A stretch of 64,000 bases of DNA. Origin: Diplonema papillatum. Its lineage: Eukaryota > Euglenozoa > Diplonemea > Diplonemida > Diplonemidae. The stretch is taken from assembly GCA_030068145.1 (NCBI GenBank), contig JAPJBO010000284.1:1-64000 (forward strand), written 5' to 3'. Shown here one piece after another: positions 1-10,860 of this stretch. The notes beneath the pieces are model-generated. The model did no database searches. It had not been told where the DNA came from and was given only the letters and a program-made list of their open reading frames with translations. The number at the start of each line of letters is the position of its first letter. Positions within the stretch are counted from its first letter, which is position 1. A program made the translations under genes and the position numbers.

Positions 1-702
1 ATTCGGCCCCAGGGACAGCTGGCCTACACCAAGGCCCTCTCGGCCTCGTTTGGGGCGATGGGGTTCGAGAATCACCCCCTGAGAGTTTTGGCCAAGGCCC
101 TGCGCGGTGGCGGTGCAGCTATCCCGGACAGCCAAGCGACGCCGCTCGAGAAGGAGAAGCTCGTGTCCTACGCCAGGCTGCAGCAGCCGTCCGTCCATCT
201 TGCCCTCCTCGTCGCGTGGAAGACGGCATCCCGTTGGGCGGAGGTGGCGGATCTTTCGTTCGCCCAGTTCCTCTTGGTGACGCAGAAGGAGGTGATCGTG
301 GACTGGTTCCAGACGCCGAAGGGGCGGACGCACGATCCGTTCAAGGCGTCGCGGTTCGCGGTGATCCAGGGGCCGTTGACGACGGAGATCGCCATGTTGT
401 TCAAGAAATGCGCGCCCTTCGCACCCCTGACAAGGCTATCGACGTCGGCGTTGGACTCTCTGTGGGGTCAGTCGGTGCAAATGCAGGGGTACACCGCGCA
501 CTCGATCAAGCGCGGCGCAGTGAAGCACCTCTTGCCGTTGCTGACCAGCGGCAAGCTGTCGCCGCACCTCATCGATCGGCTGACGAAGCACGAGGAGGAG
601 GGCGGTCCCGGGACGCTTTCGAGGACCACACTCCGGTACGCCGGGGGCGACGTGGACCTTGCCAGGGCACTCGAGACCGGCAAGGTGACGAGGCACTTGT
701 GA
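1..702 (+). CDS. Tyrosine recombinase (phage-integrase fold) of the retroelement, 5' partial
   Basis: The frame is open from the window edge, so the true start is upstream; the first in-window ATG is at 58. Counting from that ATG, the catalytic set is visible: Arg59 in TASRWAEVADL (box I), His148 and Arg152 in HSIKRGA (HxxR box II), His178 in LTKHEE, and the nucleophile candidate Tyr194 in LRYAGG. These would cut and rejoin DNA through a 3'-phosphotyrosine to integrate the circular cDNA. The stop at 700-702 lies within the open frame of the RT ORF, which is in the -1 frame relative to this one, so translation may be coupled or frameshifted. All key residues are present. Confidence 0.85.
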   Translation: MRPQGQLAYTKALSASFGAMGFENHPLRVLAKALRGGGAAIPDSQATPLEKEKLVSYARLQQPSVHLALLVAWKTASRWAEVADLSFAQFLLVTQKEVIVDWFQTPKGRTHDPFKASRFAVIQGPLTTEIAMLFKKCAPFAPLTRLSTSALDSLWGQSVQMQGYTAHSIKRGAVKHLLPLLTSGKLSPHLIDRLTKHEEEGGPGTLSRTTLRYAGGDVDLARALETGKVTRHL

Positions 703-2357
703 CGGGATACCTCCGCAGTGGTCATTTCCACTCCGTCACCCGGCGAGGCGGTTCGACGCGTCTGCCGCGTAGCAAGGAGGAGCGTGCCTCGCCGCTGCAC
801 GTCGCGCCGATCAAGCCGATGTCGGTCGACAAGTTGCGTGCGCGGATGAACGAAGCGGCTCTCCGTCGCTTTGACGACACGTGGCGAGCAACGTTCTTCC
901 CTCGTGTTGAAACCGAGACGGCAATCGGTTCACCCTCAACCCTTCGTCCTGAACATGCGTCTTTGCTTGCCGACAACGGGATTGCCCGCCGTTCGACCGG
1001 TCCTGGCCCGTTCGCTTCGGTCCCTTTTACCGTCTTGGAAGAGAAGGACGGGGCGCTGCGACAGCGCTTCATATTGTGGACAGTGGACGGGAACCGGGCC
1101 GCTCACGAGCGGGGGTACGAGGCGCATGTGCCTCTCGGGCACGTTTCGGCGTACTTGGAAGCAAGCCGTGAGGAGTGCGGTTCGACCCGGGATTTCAAGA
1201 CCGGGTTTTACGCGATCGAGATTCCACCGGAGTCGCGTCACCTCTTCCGCTTCGCTGATTCCGATGGCGGTTGGTGGGAACTTCTGCGGCTTCCCATGGG
1301 ACATTCGTGTGCACCTGAGATAATGCACACACTGGCAGCGGTGGCCGGCGGACACGAGGACTTCGTGCGTCCGGAGTTTGCGGAACGGGATGTCATCGTC
1401 GACATTTGGATCGACAACATCCGGTATGCGGGCAAGAAGCCGGCTGTGCGGCTCGCGACTCGGAGGCTGGACCAGACCGCGGAGGAGTGCGGCCTGACGT
1501 GGAAGCCGTCCGATTCGCAGACTGCCGCCACACGGTATGAGTTCATCGGGGTTGATTGGGACCACGTTGCTCATCGTGTGGCTGTCTCACGGAAGTTGCG
1601 AAGAAAGCTGATGGAGGCGCGCTACGCGCTGAAGTCGTCGCCCACCGTGCTGGCGTGCGAGCTCGAGACTCTCGGCGGCCGTTTATTGCATGCCTCTGCG
1701 GTCGCCGGCATTTTTCCGGGCTCGTTTTGGTTTGCGTTGAAGTTCTTTCGACGCATAACCAACTCGTTGAACCGAGGGGCTCGGCTGCCCTCTGATAGAG
1801 TTGAAGTTTCTCCGTGTGTTCGTTTGTCGCTCCAAGAGTGGATTGACTCGGTGCTGAAGCCGAGGGCCGTTCCCACTCTCGAACAGTCCCCACGTATCAC
1901 GGCCTTCGTGGACGCGAGTAAGAAAGGCTGGGGGGGTGTCCTTGTTGACTCGCGCACAATGGAAGTGACCGTGTTGGGGGGGTCATGGAACTCTGCGGAG
2001 AGCTCGTTGCACATAAACGAGTTAGAGGCTATTGCCTTCAAGCTAGTTGTCTTGGCTCTGCCGCCCTCGATTAGAGGTGGGAGAGTGGACATTGTGGTTG
2101 ATAATACCACTGTGAAAGGAGTGGCCCGTAAGGGGTCCTGTTTGAAAAGTGCCGTCTTGAACGAGGCGGTAGTTAAAGGACTGGAACGCGTGCGTTTCTT
2201 TCATTGCGCTGTATCTGTACGATGGGTCAGGAGTGAGGGCAACCCTGCGGACTTGCCGTCACGCGTACCGCTGACCATGATTGGCGCTGATGCGCTCGAT
2301 TCAATTGTACTTGCGGTGAGGCAGTTTCTCACTGGCGTTGTGGTGGATGGAAGGTGA
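702..2357 (+). CDS. Reverse transcriptase-RNase H polyprotein of the retroelement
   Basis: The frame is open across the recombinase stop. The first sensible ATG is at 819, but similarity to the broken copy at 16.1-16.4 kb starts upstream, at about 740, so the start is unresolved and may involve a -1 shift. RT motifs in order: FKTGFYAIEIPPES (A region), LPMGHSCAPEIMHTL (B), VDIWIDNIRYAG in the motif C position, and YEFIGVDWD. The usual second Asp of the xDD box reads Asn (WIDN). RNase H follows: ITAFVDASKKGWGG (first Asp), HINELEAIAF (Glu), DIVVDNTT (Asp), and VRWVRSEGNPADLPSR, the NPAD..SR tail typical of DIRS-type RNase H. The stop at 2355-2357 falls in the first bases of repeat B1. Confidence 0.85.
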   Translation, partial: TGYLRSGHFHSVTRRGGSTRLPRSKEERASPLHVAPIKPMSVDKLRARMNEAALRRFDDTWRATFFPRVETETAIGSPSTLRPEHASLLADNGIARRSTGPGPFASVPFTVLEEKDGALRQRFILWTVDGNRAAHERGYEAHVPLGHVSAYLEASREECGSTRDFKTGFYAIEIPPESRHLFRFADSDGGWWELLRLPMGHSCAPEIMHTLAAVAGGHEDFVRPEFAERDVIVDIWIDNIRYAGKKPAVRLATRRLDQTAEECGLTWKPSDSQTAATRYEFIGVDWDHVAHRVAVSRKLRRKLMEARYALKSSPTVLACELETLGGRLLHASAVAGIFPGSFWFALKFFRRITNSLNRGARLPSDRVEVSPCVRLSLQEWIDSVLKPRAVPTLEQSPRITAFVDASKKGWGGVLVDSRTMEVTVLGGSWNSAESSLHINELEAIAFKLVVLALPPSIRGGRVDIVVDNTTVKGVARKGSCLKSAVLNEAVVKGLERVRFFHCAVSVRWVRSEGNPADLPSRVPLTMIGADALDSIVLAVRQFLTGVVVDGR

Positions 2358-2539
2358 CCTCGCCCAAGCTCGTTTCCCCGGGTTAAGGCAGTCACTCAAC
2401 ATTCCCTTGCGCTAGTGCTATCAGTTACAAAGACGTGTTCTTACTTCTCCCTTTCTCCTAGGCAGTTCTCGTCAGACAATACGAAGAGCAGAAACTCTTC
2501 TAGGCAGTTCTCGTCAGACAATACGAAGAGCAGAAACTC
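2353..2539 (+). repeat. Split direct repeat B1 of the YR retroelement
   Basis: This 187-bp stretch recurs at 2661-2847 with an offset of exactly 308 bp. It starts at the RT stop codon and contains an internal duplication of about 42 bp (the CTAGGCAGTTCTCGTCAGAC unit). Confidence 0.85.
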
Positions 2540-2660
2540 TCACAGTTTCACTGAGGGAGTTGATGCACCACGAAAAAGTCGATTAGAGAACTTAACACAG
2601 CCTTCAGGGTGTGGTTGGTTCAAAGAGAAATTCAAGTTTTCCCGTCCTCCCTAACCCCCC
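2540..2660 (+). repeat. Presumed A2 segment between B1 and B2
   Basis: These 121 bp separate the two B copies. In split-direct-repeat elements this segment repeats the 5' terminus (A1), which here would lie upstream of base 1, so the assignment follows from position only. Confidence 0.6.
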
Positions 2661-2847
2661 GGTGACCTCGCCCAAGCTCGTTTCCCCGGGTTAAGGCAGT
2701 CACTCAACATTCCCTTGCGCTAGTGCTATCAGTTACAAAGACGTGTTCTTACTTCTCCCTTTCTCCTAGGCAGTTCTCGTCAGACAATACGAAGAGCAGA
2801 AACTCTTCTAGGCAGTTCTCGTCAGACAATACGAAGAGCAGAAACTC
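2661..2847 (+). repeat. Split direct repeat B2 of the YR retroelement (element 3' end)
   Basis: This is the second copy of B1, matching it along its length. Similarity stops sharply at ...GAAACTC, where the 31-bp minisatellite begins, so 2847 is taken as the element's 3' end. Confidence 0.8.
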
Positions 2848-3260
2848 CGCTAGCTCGGATACTCCGTCCGCTACCGTCCGCTAGCTCGGATACTCCGTCC
2901 GCCACCGTCCGCTCGCTCGGATACTCCGTCCGCCACCGTCCGCTAGCTCGGAAACTCCGTCCGCTACCGTCCGCTAGCTCGGATACTCCGTCCGCCACCG
3001 TCCGCTACGGAAACTCCGTCCGCTACCGTCCGCTAGCTCGGATACTCCGTCCGCCACCGTCCGCTCGCTCGGATACTCCGTCCGCTACCGTCCGCTAGCT
3101 CGGAAACTCCGTCCGCCACCGTCCGCTAGCTCGGAAACTCCGTCCGCTACCGTCCGCTAGCTCGGATACTCCGTCCGCCACCGTCCGCTCGCTCGGATAC
3201 TCCGTCCGCCACCGTCCGGTAGCTCGGAAACTCCGTCCACTACCGTCGGCCAGCTCGGAA
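2848..3260 (+). repeat. 31-bp minisatellite, about 13 copies
   Basis: The monomer begins CGCTAGCTCGGATACTCCGT and has a 31-bp period. Copies differ at a few sites (GGATAC/GGAAAC, GCTACC/GCCACC), and one is shortened near 3005. It abuts the retroelement end. The minus frame is open only because of the repeat. Confidence 0.9.
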
Positions 3261-4408
<1,148 letters not shown>

Positions 4409-4866
4409 TGTGTGTTAACCTGACAGTGTGTGCGATGATGTGGGTTTGCGTGGCAGCCTGATACGTGCGATGGCTGGATGCTCTCGCATGGATGCTTGGT
4501 GCCGACACCAGATCCAGGGATGCCCAGCCTGACTCCTTCCCCATCGCCCACCAACAGCCAAAACGGCCGAAAAAGTCCGCGCCGGGAGCGAGCGGAAACT
4601 AAACTTGACCTGGAAATGACCAGTTTGACCTCATCTTCATCGACGAAGTCATAAAGGAACACTAGCCCGTGAGCAGTGCTCGCTTGCCTTCATGGCACTT
4701 GCACACTCAATGCTTGGTGCCATGTGCCGTGGGTTGCACACGGGGATTCGTTTGCGACAATAAAACCTCGGAGGGAAAAAGACTGCGTGTGTATTCCACT
4801 CAAGAAAGAAAGCTGCGACATACAAACTTCGAAGGCACGATGCCGGGGTGCAGAAGCCGGTGATAC

Positions 4867-6212
4867 CACGTGTCCGGCACCTGCGGTGTCTCTTTGAGCA
4901 TGTCTCGCAGGAGCAAAATGCGCTTCGCCGTCAATTCGTCCCTCGGCTCGATCTGCTCCAGATCGAACAACTCGTCTGCGAGAGCCAGCTCCTCTTCGCT
5001 CAGGACGTCGTTCGCGAACAACGTCGACTTCAGCGCGCCCACCTCCAAAGGCACCGACAGGTATGTGCCTGCGGTGTAAGCACTCTCAAAATCGAGCCAA
5101 ACCAGCTTTGCCGACGCGAGTCCACCCTGCTCGTGTGTTCGGTGTGGCAAACGGTACTTTAGTAACGTACGGTAGAAACTGGAGCAAAGCACATGGCAGG
5201 ATGAGCACACCACCCGAGCCTACAACAACAGGAGAATTCGGGTGGGTTGAGGCGGGCTTCTAAGGCTGCATTTTTATTTTGAGTTAGCCCCATTGACATG
5301 GTCAACAGGCACACTCTATCCCATTCGCTAGTGAGCAAGGTATCAGGTTGTGGCTTGCTTCTCTCTTCCCTTCCCTTTCAGATGGCGATTACTTCGGATG
5401 GCGTGGCGAACTCGATTACCCAAGCCGACATCTGAGTGCAATGATCGAAGACCCAATCCGAGACCGAGTGCGATGAGGCCAGAAGCTAGCTGTCAATTCC
5501 CCCCAGAGTATCTACGACGATAGGTGGTAGACAGCTGTTGGTTGGAGCAGATAGGCTGCATCGTGCTAGACGCTGATAAGCTGGCTCGGCACTGGTTGAC
5601 AGCTGCTTGTTGGAGGCACTGCTAGTTGAATAGATCGGTTGTATCATGCTAGAGAAGGATGAGCGCACTCGCAGAACCCCTCGGAACCCAAAGGCTCGTG
5701 CAAAGAGCGCAAGCCAGCTCTGTCGTACGACGACAGTGGTATCACGAACCCCTGCGAAGGCAGCTGAGTCCATCGCGGCAAACGGGTGCGAAAGACACGA
5801 GGGGCACACCTCTTCTGTTATGGCGTCTGCGAGCTTCCGGATGACGCTCATGTTCTGCGTGGTGGCCGAGTCGCGCGTCCCTTTTTTGACCTTTTTCTTC
5901 GTCGGCTGCCGGACAGGCTCCGGAGGGTTCTCGTCGTTGCTTGACGGCGCTGAGTGCCAGCTCCTTAGAGACAGCGTGTCCACCTCGTGGTAGTCGGGCA
6001 TGCTGCCCGGCGGAGTCGGGTTGAACACGTAGTGTGCTTCTCGGTCTACGCTCTCCGTATCGCTGTTGACGGTCTCGGGCGGGTCCCATAGCCCCATGTC
6101 ACATATCTGCGCGTCGGGGTCAGCAACCCCGTCGAGAAGCTTGTCAACAACGTCTCCGCTCGACCTGCTTTCGTAGGACGGGTCCGTGCTGCAGACGGAA
6201 GGCTGTGGGTTG
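4867..6212 (-). CDS. Unrecognised protein gene, at least two exons, partial
   Basis: Two exon-like blocks share a phase. The upstream block runs from about 6212 (first ATG 6097) to a donor at 5750 (GTTCGT) or 5729 (GTACGA). It encodes an acidic, Ser/Pro-rich stretch including TVNSDTESVDREAHYVFN, a basic KKKVKKG patch, and VIRKLADAITEEVCPSCL. The second block is 4867-5126, between an acceptor GCAG and a donor GTATCA, and encodes an acidic Leu/Glu-rich region (LSEEELALADELFDLEQIEP). Both upstream donor options are in phase 0, matching the acceptor. The open frame continues upstream of ATG 6097 to about 6212, so an earlier exon is possible. The second block ends mid-codon, so a later exon must exist but was not found. 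I do not recognise the family. Confidence 0.45.
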
Positions 6213-6404
6213 CGCGTGGATCAGGGGACCGAAACCTAAACGGACCCTAAAAGACCCCTACTTTTCCCAAAAAAAAGGCCCCCCCCCCCCCCCAGCAGCC
6301 CGAAACTAGAAACCTACCGCTTGGGTGGTCCTAAAATCCTCGGGAAATCCAAAATAACTGGTCGGGTGCTCGTTTAGGCCGAAATAATGGCTGCAGAATG
6401 CAAA

Positions 6405-6585
<181 letters not shown>

Positions 6586-6828
6586 CGCCCCACTACTATC
6601 CCGTACTACTACGGCGGGCGCAAGTCGTTGCACCGTGGGCGCGGAGCGAGCCGTGGCCCTGTCAAAGATGATTGTTGCACCGATGGTGGCGCAGCCGGGG
6701 GCGTTCTGACTGGCGGACGAGACCGCCTGGCAGGCGTGTGTTGTAACAAGACAGAATCACCTCCCACAAGGCAATTCCTTAACGAAAACACCCAGAACCC
6801 GAAAGATGCGGCCGCAAAAAACGGCCCG

Positions 6829-6884
6829 ACTGGCATCCAACCCCGCAGGGAACCCAGGAACATTCCGAAACCCCCGAAGAGTTT
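6829..6884 (+). repeat. Left copy of a 56-bp direct repeat flanking an SSU rRNA fragment
   Basis: The block beginning CTGGCATCCAACCCCGCAGG recurs at 7110-7166 with one clear mismatch. The SSU-like sequence starts directly after this copy. Confidence 0.8.
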
Positions 6885-7109
6885 GAGGCAGCGAAGAGAA
6901 ATAGCCTCGACACGTACTTAGTACGTTAGAAGCAATGGATGATATCTAAACCTGTCAATGAACACAATTGGTGGACAAGTCTGGTGCCAGCACCCGCGGT
7001 AATTCCAGCACCAATAGCGTATATTAATGCTGCTGCTGTTAAAAAGCTCGTAGTTGGATCCAGAGCTCAGGTTGCAAGGTGGCCCACTTTGCTGGGCATC
7101 AGCGTACTG
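6885..7109 (+). rRNA. SSU (18S) rRNA fragment, 530-loop region, non-functional
   Basis: The stretch reads through GAGGCAGCGAAGAGAAATAG, ACAATTGGTGGACAAGTCTG, GTGCCAGCACCCGCGGTAAT and GTTAAAAAGCTCGTAGTTGG, the universal SSU block around the 530 loop. CAGCACCCGCGG instead of CAGCAGCCGCGG, and the GAGGCAGCGAA word, are as I recall from kinetoplastid-type SSU. Only about 200 nt are present, with no flanking rRNA, so this is a fragment and not a working gene. Confidence 0.85.
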
Positions 7110-7166
7110 CTGGCATCCAACCCCGCAGGGAACCCAGGAACATTCGGAAACCCCCGAAGAGTTTGA
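7110..7166 (+). repeat. Right copy of the direct repeat flanking the SSU fragment
   Basis: It matches 6829-6884 (CCGCAGGGAACCCAGGAACA and following), so the two copies bracket the SSU fragment exactly. Confidence 0.8.
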
Positions 7167-8409
7167 TCCATATCGGTGTAGGTCGATAAACCCGCCCGCA
7201 AAACGTGTCGCCAAACCGGCGCGGACCGTAAAGACCCCATAATGAACCCATACAGGACCAGTGCTCCCGCTAACGAAAAAGTGCAAGGAAATCCTCAAAG
7301 AAAAAGAGGCTCGAAAAAGGGGGTGAAGAATTTCTCGTGAGGAATTCCTCACCTTTTTCCCGTTGGTGGTATCGTGTAGCCAAAACACTGCAACACAGTC
7401 TACTCTCTGCTGGGCGTGGGCTGGCGGGCAGAAGTCTGGGGCTGGAGCCGAGAAAGAGAGTCGAGGATCAGAAGCAGCCCCGGATTTCTTGACAGATTCT
7501 CTCCCAGTCGACAACTGCCTTGTTCCACGTGATCTCTGGTCTGCGTCTACTCGTGCCTATGATTTACCAGCACGCAGTATCGAGTGGTGGTTGAATTTGA
7601 AATGGGCTGTTGCCTTCAGGAATGTGCAGTGTTTATTGACAAACAGACTGAGAAGTGCAAACTTTCTCCACCTGTACCGTACCGTTCAGCCGCCAAACCT
7701 CGCTTCCGTGTACGTAAGAAAAGAGGGAGAGAGACACAGAGAAAGACAGTGAGGGTTTGGAGGAGGACGCTGGCGTGCGTCGGGGCCGGTGAGAAGCACC
7801 GGCCACCTTGCTAGATAAATCCTGCCGCGGAAGAGGCAACCTTTTACTCGCTGGGGGTCGGCACCCCTGCGGAGACCGTCTGTCAGCCCCATGTCCACGG
7901 GAGTTGATAATACATCCTCCTCCTACTGCGTATACTGGCTCCGTCTGCTGCTTCGTCTTCACCGTCGCGGGTGATGCATAAATCGAAAGTAGAAAGGTCA
8001 GGCAGTGATTCGGTGTGTTTGTCACAATCGTGGCACAAGCGAGGGGTGAAGTTACGATGTTTTCGGGATAGCGACGGGGTTATTCAACCTGTAACGAGTG
8101 TTAGGTATTCGTCGGATATATTAATCTTCTAAGGGACGCCGGATTATTACCCGGGCGGGCCAACTGCCCGCCCAAAGGGGGGGGGGGGGGGGGGGACCCA
8201 CCCACCCCCAAATCTCCCGAGCCCGGGGATTTTTTTTTTTTTTTTTTTTAGTTTCCATTTTCACCACCTGCCTTCTTGGCTTCCGACACCGCTGAAATGT
8301 ACGGGTTTGGTTTGTTCTGGAAAGTCGAAATAAGGGGGGTTCGGGGGGCTTTGCCCCCCGGCCGAACGGTACGGCTCTATCAGGTCCAAGTTGCACTGAC
8401 CCTCCCCAA
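7167..8409. other. No gene recognised; repeat fragments
   Basis: 7260-7410 (TTCCTCACCTTTTTCCCGTT and surroundings) is related to 35,848-35,890 and 36,284-36,400. There are G17 and T18 runs at 8176-8250 and a GC hairpin at 8337-8370 (GGGGGGCTTTGCCCCCC). ORFs in this stretch look random. Confidence 0.5.
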
Positions 8410-9175
8410 AAACATCAACGTAATGGCCCAAACTTGGGCCACTACATCAATGTAACGGGCAGAATTTGACGGAAAACCACTGTTACATCAATGTAATGGC
8501 CCAAATTTGACCGAAAACCACTGTTACATCGATGTAATGGCCAGAATCTGACGGAAAACCGCTGTTACATCGATGTAATGGGCAGAATCTGACGGAAAAC
8601 CACTGTTACATCAATGTAATGGCCCAAATTTGACGGAAAACCACTGATGTAATGGGCAGAATTTGACGGAAAACCACGGTTACATCAATGTAATGGCCCA
8701 AGTTTGACCGAAAACCACTGTTACATCAATGTATTGGCCCAAATTTGACCGAAAACCACTGTTACATCGATGGAATGGCCAGAATCTGACGGAAAACCGC
8801 TGTTACATCGATGTAATGGGCAGAATTTGACGGAAAACCACTGTTACATCAATGTAATGGCCCAAATTTGACGGAAAACCACTGTTACATCGATGTAATG
8901 GGCAGAATTTGACGGAAAACCACGGTTACATCAATGTAATGGCCCAAATTTGACGGAAAACCACTGTTACATCGATGCAATGGGCAGAATTTGACGGAAA
9001 ACCACGGTTACATCAATGTAATGGCCCAAATTTGACGGAAAACCACTGTTACATCAATGTAATGGCCCAAATTTGACCGAAAACCACTGTTACATCGATG
9101 TAATGGCCAGAATCTGACGGAAAACCGCTGTTACATCGATGCAACGGGCAGAATCTGACGGAAAACCACTGTTAC
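8410..9175 (+). repeat. 41-bp satellite, left part (about 18 copies)
   Basis: The monomer contains TTACATCAATGTAATGGCCC followed by an AAATTTGACGGAAAACCACTG half, total 41 bp. Each copy carries a palindromic core, TTACATCGATGTAA or its TTACATCAATGTAA variant. Two main classes, GGCCCAAATTTG and GGGCAGAATTTG, are interspersed. Continuous with 10861-13240 before element A inserted. Confidence 0.95.
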
Positions 9176-10853
9176 CATAGCTGTCAGCCACAAGGTTGCC
9201 ACATTGTGGCCCCATTTAGCCACAAAGTAGCCACAAACCTTGTGGCTACCTTTGTGGCTAATTATGCAAAATTTTGGTATCACGGAAAACCGCGTGGAAC
9301 TAACTTTTTCGGCCAGAAAATGCATCTGAAACACGTTTTCTGACGATTTTGACAGGGTTTTGGGCCAGAATACGGGTTAGTTGCTACACCCTGGGCTCGG
9401 CATCCTGGTTGCGCACCCTGGGGTACCATTGGTAAACGGTTTACTAAACCGCTACTGCTACTAAAGTAGTAGTAGGCATTATGCACACAGAATCATGCAT
9501 AATTCAGGTTGGCGAGAGTGACAGACCCATTCTACTTGCAAAGCGCTTACCATTTCTGTCCTGAAACCCTCTGAGAGGGCCTCTCAACCAGCGACCGGCG
9601 CTCTCCGAGCCTCTTGAATGACCCCAGAGGAGGAGTGGGAGAGAGCGGCAAGTACCGCCGCAGCCAAACAGATTTGAATGCTGCCAGAAAGCTGCAAAGA
9701 AAACGTGGCAGCCGTCTGATAATAGTCAGGAGCTGGCGGATGGTGACTGAGCTTGAGCTCCCTGCCGCGGGCCTGCGGCCCGTGCTGCCCTGCTGGACTG
9801 GTATTGTCGCAAGTCAGTCACTTTCAACTTTCCCTTGTGCCTTGGCTGGGCCTGTGCTACAGGAGCCTGCGAGGAATTTCCAAGACGTGTGAGAGATTGC
9901 CCCCGCTACTTTTCTCGGATCTTTGGCTCCTCCTTGAACTCTTTCGGACGCTGATTGCAACAAGTGTAACAGTGCCACTCAGTGACAGCTGTTACAGGGA
10001 GTCAGTCACACTGTCAGTGTGCTCCTGCTGTACTATCATAGTAACTATGCCTGCTGTCGTGTGAAGTTGCGAGCTCTGTGCACTTTGCAAGCAAGCAAGC
10101 AAACTCGCTGGTGACGGGGTAGCTTGCACACCGAGTAGAAGAGCTGTCGTAATTGTGAAATGCTCCGTTTGCTGGGTCGTTGCTGTCCTGTTTAACCTTG
10201 GGTATCTTAGAATATCAGTGCATCGCCGTTACTAGTACGGCTGTCACCGGCGTGGTTTGGGTCCTTTAGCAGGAAAAGTTGGAGACTATGCACCCCGCAA
10301 CTGAAACGGGTTTGCGGACAAGCGACCCTTTGAACTAAATTGATTCCTTGCCTGCTCCAAAACTTGGCAACAGAAGCATTGGCAGCTTCGTACTGACTCT
10401 GCGGTCTGAAATATCAACATCGCTTTCGACGGGTTCGTCTTCCTCCGGTGCACTCTCTGACTCAAAATGTACCAGAACTATGGCATTAGCATTGGTGCTG
10501 CGACCGTGTTGGCAAGATGCAGCAGCTTGTTGTTGTTTTCTGAACTTTTCAAGCCTTGAATTACTTGCAGTGTTGTACGAAGTTACTGATAGAGTTGCCA
10601 ACGTTGCCGCTGACTCGCGGCTGAGGATACGAGGCCAGGGCGAAGCAGCTTACCCAAATTCGGGCCCAAAAACCTGTCAAAATCATCAGAAATTGTGTTT
10701 TAGATGCATTTTCTGGCCGAAAAAACTAGTTTCACGTGGTTTTCCTGGGTATCCAAATTTTGCATAATTAGCCACAAAGGTAGCCACAAGGTTTGTGGCT
10801 ACTTTGTGGCTCCCAATTAGCCACTAGTGGCTACCTTGTGGCTGACAGCTATG
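9176..10853 (+). mobile_element. 1.68-kb TIR element, copy A, with 7-bp target duplication
   Basis: The element starts CATAGCTGTCAGCCACAA and ends with its inverse, TTGTGGCTGACAGCTATG. The terminal inverted repeats are long (over 200 bp) and imperfect, with internal GCCACAA/TTGTGGC palindromes. CTGTTAC lies on both sides (9169-9175 and 10854-10860), and removing the element plus one CTGTTAC restores the 41-bp satellite register exactly. No transposase is visible; a short acidic ORF at 10335-10601 (minus) has a counterpart in copy B. It is probably non-autonomous. The superfamily is unassigned. Confidence 0.85.
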
Positions 10854-10860
10854 CTGTTAC

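Larger units (their letters stand above)
1..2847 (+). mobile_element. Tyrosine-recombinase retrotransposon (VIPER/Ngaro/DIRS-like), 5' end cut by the window
   Basis: The segment holds a tyrosine recombinase ORF, then an overlapping RT-RNase H ORF in another frame, then a B1-A2-B2 block of split direct repeats directly after the last stop codon. This order is characteristic of YR retrotransposons and differs from LTR elements, which use a DDE integrase. The recombinase-before-RT order resembles the trypanosomatid VIPER group. Any Gag-like ORF and the matching A1 terminal repeat would lie left of base 1. Both ORFs are long and unbroken, so this copy may be fairly young. A broken relative lies at 16.1-17.1 kb. 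Confidence 0.85.
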
